Part shown: positions 55,301 to 61,300 of the stretch, piece by piece
How the letters are laid out: each line of letters starts with the position of its first letter
Numbering within the stretch: position 1 is the stretch's first letter
Origin: Serilophus lunatus
Lineage: Eukaryota > Chordata > Aves > Passeriformes > Eurylaimidae
Reading direction: 5' to 3'
Length of the DNA: 64,000 nucleotides
Assembly (NCBI GenBank): GCA_013399895.1
Contig: VXBA01001649.1
Coordinates: 186,001 to 250,000 of the forward strand
Notes under the pieces: generated by a model
What the model was told of the DNA's origin: nothing
What the model saw: the letters and a program-made list of their open reading frames with translations, nothing else
The model's database searches: none
Program-made: the position numbers and the translations under genes

Positions 55301-58300
55301 GCACTTGGGTAAATTATAAGTAATAACAGCTGGTTGCAATGAGCAGAACAGGAGCTCCACCTTTCATACCAGGGCTCTGTGTCTCATGAGTTTTGAAGAG
55401 GAAGGCATTTAAGGATCCACAGTTAAGTCTGATGTGAATAAACAAGACTAAGAGAATAAGCTCAAACAAAACTAAACTATTGGTTCTTACCTTACATCAT
55501 TCCTGAGTACACTCTCCAGAGACAGTGGGGACTGGAAAGCAAGTAACAACATCTTATTAACCTTTGCCAACAGTGCTGCTGTTTGAACTTCGCACTGAAA
55601 TGAAGTATTCATGAATAGGTGATTGGATAAACCATTTAAATCCTCATGTGTTCAGTGATAAGCAGGCAGGGTTTTTTTCATTACCATTTTTTTTCCTGAA
55701 TTTTTTTGAAAGAAAGCAGTTTCTCCTATGGATTTAGTATTTTTCTCATTTAATTTGATAATATAGTGTTCTACCCTGTAAGCTAAGCATTTCCACAGGT
55801 GTCCTGAGGCTTCCTACAGGCTTTGAATAGCTGATTTAGTAAAGAATCACTGGGTTTGAGTCAATAGAGGAAAAGCATTTCTCACTTCATCCTTCAAAGA
55901 CACATAAGCCAAGCTCTAAATTTAACTTGTTGATCATTTTTTTTTGTGTATTAACAGATAGCAAAATGCTTCAGCCTGCAGGTTGGTGTAGGTGGGCTCA
56001 GCAAAAGCAGAAATGTCCTAGTGAGGGAGCCACACTTGGTGGCCACAGTGGTGGCCAAAATGTCGATTGCCTGGGCAGATGACATAACCACTCACCTTTC
56101 CTGCTAAATGAAATCAGTTCTGCTGCACAAACAGTCCAGTTTCATCCATGTAGCAGCAGAAAAATAAATGCCCTTGGTGAGGCATTCTCAAACATTAGAG
56201 CATCATGTCACCAACTACACAGGACTGAGTAGGAGCTTATTCCAGTATAGTACAGGATATTCCACACTCAAGTCCTAGAAATTTAAATGCTTCAAGGGAA
56301 AAAAAAAAAAGTGATTTTTAAATTTTCTTCAGCATACAGGATTTCTTCTCAGGTGATTAATGGTTGCTTTGGAGAACAGTGGCTGTTTTGAGTTTCAGTT
56401 GATGATTGGAAGTATTAATCTGCATGCACTGGTGGTAATAGTGCTTCTGCCTGCTGCGTGCCAATGTGGGAAAGTGGTTAAACTGAAGTGTTTTTTGTAT
56501 GTCACTGAAAGCAAGTACAGCAAGGGAATTTGTTCCTGACATAATTCTGCTGAAGCTTACTGCAATACACAGATAAATGTTTATGGTTTCTTTTTTTTCC
56601 ATTTAAATTAGATACATCAAGGAAAAAAATATTAATGACAGCACTGTCTCAAAACTGGAGCTTGGCAAAAGAAAGTAATTATCTCCAATGAAAGATTTCT
56701 GAACGTTAAAATTTTGGCTTACTCAAATTCAGAACAAAATAAGTTTTTCAAAATCTTTTATTTTGTACTTTTTGTAGCTTTATGAGGTCACCAAAATAGT
56801 TTAAATTTTTAATTGCAATACACCTCATTAAATGGTAAACAAAACACGCAGGAGAAATTAGAAATATGACACAAGTTCTTAACAAAATAATGTGTATTAT
56901 AAGTATATAATATATATTATATGTAGGTATTAGGTATTATATGTATCATAGGTTTTTTTTCTGCTTTTCTTCATGCTGAATCTGGTGAACAGAATGATTT
57001 TGTGAAGCATCCTAATGTCTTGAAGTATATACCCTTAAAGAGACTGTTCTTCTTAAGTCTGGATAATCTCATCCTTCAGCTTTCCTTTTACTTACAACCA
57101 ATGGCTAGAAACATACAATCACCACCTGGAGATCTGACAGGGAATGTGTCAGAGAGTTCTCCAGTGAAATCAACAGATCAATACTTGCTGTGTAGTTAGG
57201 TTGCAGAATAGGTAGGTGAATGAATACAAAAGAATTAGTGTATTTATTCCCAGATGAATACAAATTCACAAGCCTGTCCAAGACAATCTGTTTTCAACAA
57301 TACATTCATTTTGAGAAGAAATACATCCCCTATTTTTAAATAGATCAGATATGCCATCCAGTCAATGACTTATTTCCTTACATATTTACTCACAGATGAC
57401 TTATCCTAGAGCTACAGAGCAAACATTCCCATAAATTCTCAACAGAATTAAAAAAAGTATCTTATTTAGTGTTTCAAAGAGTTGGGATAATATCCAAAGA
57501 GAAGCCTTTTGACTTTTACTTGTCATTAACCCACTATATGTTACAGAGCCTATATTTAAAGTCAGTGTGCTGGATTTTTTCTCTCTTTTGGTACATGGAA
57601 AGATTAATATCACAATCTAAACTAGTAAAGTGCACTTTTATTTGTTAAAGCTCTTCTAACAATAGAAAAAAGACACTCAATAAGCTGTATATTCACGCTG
57701 TTGGTTGTGCTATAAAAACATTTCAAGCCTCACAGCCATCAATATGGAGATTAGATGTTCTAATTCACTATTTTGATAAGTAGTTGACAATAACAATAGT
57801 TGAGTAAGGGGAAGAAAAAAGCCCTAAACTTATTACAAGTTAAAAGAAATTAGATCACTACCTACCAGATGACAACTGAAAAGCATAGTAGTGCAGGGCT
57901 ATATTTGATTCCCAAATAATGGAAAAAAATCAGTAATGACAGAACCTTATCCCTCCTATATTTGACTCCATCAGTACTGATTTTCATCTAGAAACAGACA
58001 AAAAGAATAAAACAAATAAAATCCAAGCCCAAATTGCTTTATGTTTTGTGTCCCTACTTACATTGTAACTTTTTAGGCCTTTTGTCAACTCTACATCTCT
58101 GGCAGTCGCAGAGAGCCAAGTCAAAAAGAAATTAGCCTAGAGGAGAAGACAAACCTTGTCTCTGCCCTCAGAAAAAAAATTCTCTGGAAGTTACGCACTA
58201 AACTCAAGGGAAACATCACGTATGTTGAGACTACTCAACAGTCTGCTCCTCTAATTAACTAGATTAGGATTTAGCAGCCAAATTTGGACTTTCGGGTTCC

Positions 58301-61300
58301 AGAGAAATAGCCCCTACAAAAGAGCAGTTCTTGAGGTTATGTTTGTAGTACATAAGTACAGTGGTGGGTAAACCAAGGATATGATAATCCACAGGTGGTT
58401 TAGCCACCCATCTTTTCCCCAGTACCTCTCTCCACCATCTCATTGAAGAGCAAGTTTGACTGCTAGGCTGCAGACATTGGTCACAGTCAGGAGTCAAGCA
58501 GCTCTATCCATGTAGACAGACTACACATTAAGATTTCTAGACAAACAGTATGCAAATGAGTCAAATGGCTGTGAGGAAAACATACCTGCCCAACCTGTTC
58601 ACCACCCAGCCTTTGCAGAAGTCTTAGGGAAAAGGAAGGGGCCAGAGTCGTGTGACTGCAAAATGCTTTCATCAAGAGGAAGGGGAAATACAGTCTGAAT
58701 CTGTCTTAAGCATATATAAGAATAATTTAGTAATGTATATTATTGTTGAGAGATAGGGCTTAAGAGAGATGCTTAAATTTGACTATGGAAAAAGAGATCA
58801 AATGTAGTAGAATTATAAAAAGATCAGGCAGGATGAAGTTTATATCAAACAAATTAAGCAGAGGAGAAATCTGAACATAAACATCCCAATTTCCACCTGA
58901 TTTGGACATTGGGCAAGTAAGAAAAACCCCACCCTCTGTGAATTAGCATGTGCTTGAGGGTCTCTGTCCTCACCATCACCATGCATTCAGAACTAATAAT
59001 GCATGCATGCTGTTTTGTAGTGTTCCAATAGGATAGTGCTGCTAAAGACATACATTTACTTTGTTATTGTGAAACATATTTATAATGTCACCTGTGGAAA
59101 CATTTTTCCATTTATGTGCACGTACACTAACATACTGTGATTTTAATGCTGCTCTCACAATACAGAAGAGAAAATTAAACAACAAAAGACAACTCCCACT
59201 GAGAAGTCAGGTAAGAATAAGTTATTTTTTTCCTGATTTATAGAGGGGGGCAAGGAGTGTAAGAAATGATTCAGCACTCTTCTAGTGTAGTATATTTGCA
59301 TTGCAGTAATTTTTTACAGCATTTTGAAATATGTAACTGATAACACTCTCTTAGAGACAAACCAGCAGAGTGACAATTGCATATACCATTCTAAAAATAG
59401 TCTTTCAATGATGAAAACAGGTCAAGGCCTTTCAGCTCTTTAGCTGCATGTTCCAGCCTCCCTGCCAGAGCTGAGCTAATGAAATGGAGTATAGCTGTAA
59501 ATCAGATCACTGAAATGATCCCAAATATGAGGATGAATCTTCAGTTGCATTAGGAACTTGGATCAGTCTTAAAACAGCTATCTCATAGACAAAATGTTTT
59601 TTGGAATTAAACTAAATATTTGGAATTTTTCTATGATTTAGACTTTGTAAGTTTTGTAATGTAATGCTGGCAGAAAAAAAATCAAGTAGCGTTAACCATT
59701 CTAACAGCTATGAAGCATCAACCAAGGAATTAGAACATTCTCATCATCATTGGCAGTCAACACATGACTGTTTTGAAGGATTTTTCTAGATATCCTCTTG
59801 ATTTTTACTGGAGGTAGCCTTGATCCAAACATAAAATGAAAAAATGCTAAATCTTGCACAATGATGTCAACAATGAATTTGTATGTGTCTCAGTTTGTAT
59901 ATGTTCTCTTCATTGGGGAAGCAGAATAGATGCTGTACAGAGTATTATGGTTCTGTCTTCAATTGTATACATTCATAAAATGTGGGTTCATATGGCTTTC
60001 TGTAAGACCTTTTCTGATAGTCCATTCCTTTAATATGAAATTATGTTTTACACAACTCTGATTTTCCAATTAAAATACTAGTTTGATAGTTTTTATCTGA
60101 TTATAGACTGCTGTAGCTTGTTCAAAACCACAAAAATTATGTTTCTTTTAATAAATGAGAAAATTATTGAAAAAGACTTCAATATATTTCTAACCTGATT
60201 AGTAAATGAGTTAGGAATTACTAGTAGTTAAACAAGTCTCAAGAAGGAAGAAATTACATTGTTGAATTTACAGGGGATTTCACACCAAAACTCACAATTT
60301 TGTTTTTATGGTCAGCTAATTTTCACCCAGCTTGTGAGCAAAAATTAGAAGGTTCCAATTGTGGTTCAGCAATGGTTGGAAACAAAACTGCCAGAAATAT
60401 CATAACTACTTTTTGTAAGATTTGTTTGAGTCGTGTGATTGTCAAGTCTTTTTCCTAGTTGTTGGAACCAAACTGAATTTGCAATATTTCAGTGTGAATA
60501 ACTTAAGTTAGTACACAAATAATTTGTCAGTTTTGAGCTTGAAACAGACAACTTCAGATGGTGGGAAAGTCATCCCATCTTTCCTTAATAAACTTTTTAT
60601 AATTATATGACTTAATCTCTGGACATGATTAGTACACTCCTGACTAAATACGTAGACTGATGTGTTCTTGATATTGCAAGAATTCTAACTAAAAATTCCA
60701 GTCATCTGTTGACTGGTCTGAAGCTACTTCTGATTGACACTACTACACGGGGAGAAATAATCCTGAAAAGCATAAATGTTACTGTGCTAAATGATAGGAT
60801 ACTGCATTATTTCAGCAGGAGCTGATAACTAGTGAGAGTTGAAAGGGTGTAAACATGTTAGCCTACCTGCACTTTAGTGGTTTGAATTCTTTGCATCTTT
60901 GCACAAGTGGGGGAAGCTGAGAGCAAGTGAGAACTGACTGCTATAAAATATTTGNCTAAATACTACAATTTACCTTCTTTTGTTTTCTGTAGTCCAGGCA
61001 AAACCAGCAAGTATGTGATTCCTACCTTGGTCAGAAATAGCTGTAAAATAGCTGGATATGTGTGTGTGTTTTAACTTTTACATATGGGAACCCTTCCTTG
61101 GCAATTTATAGTTTTGCTTAAAATTATAGTGCCTTTATCACTTTGTCTTACATTTCTTTCATTTAACAAACTGCCCTCTTATGGTTATTTAAAATCAATT
61201 TGACGTAACCAAGTGCTTCAATACAAGAGTCAACTTCATCTATACTTCCCATATCACAACTTCCAACAATAAAAATTAATATAGGATTTACACATTTTTT

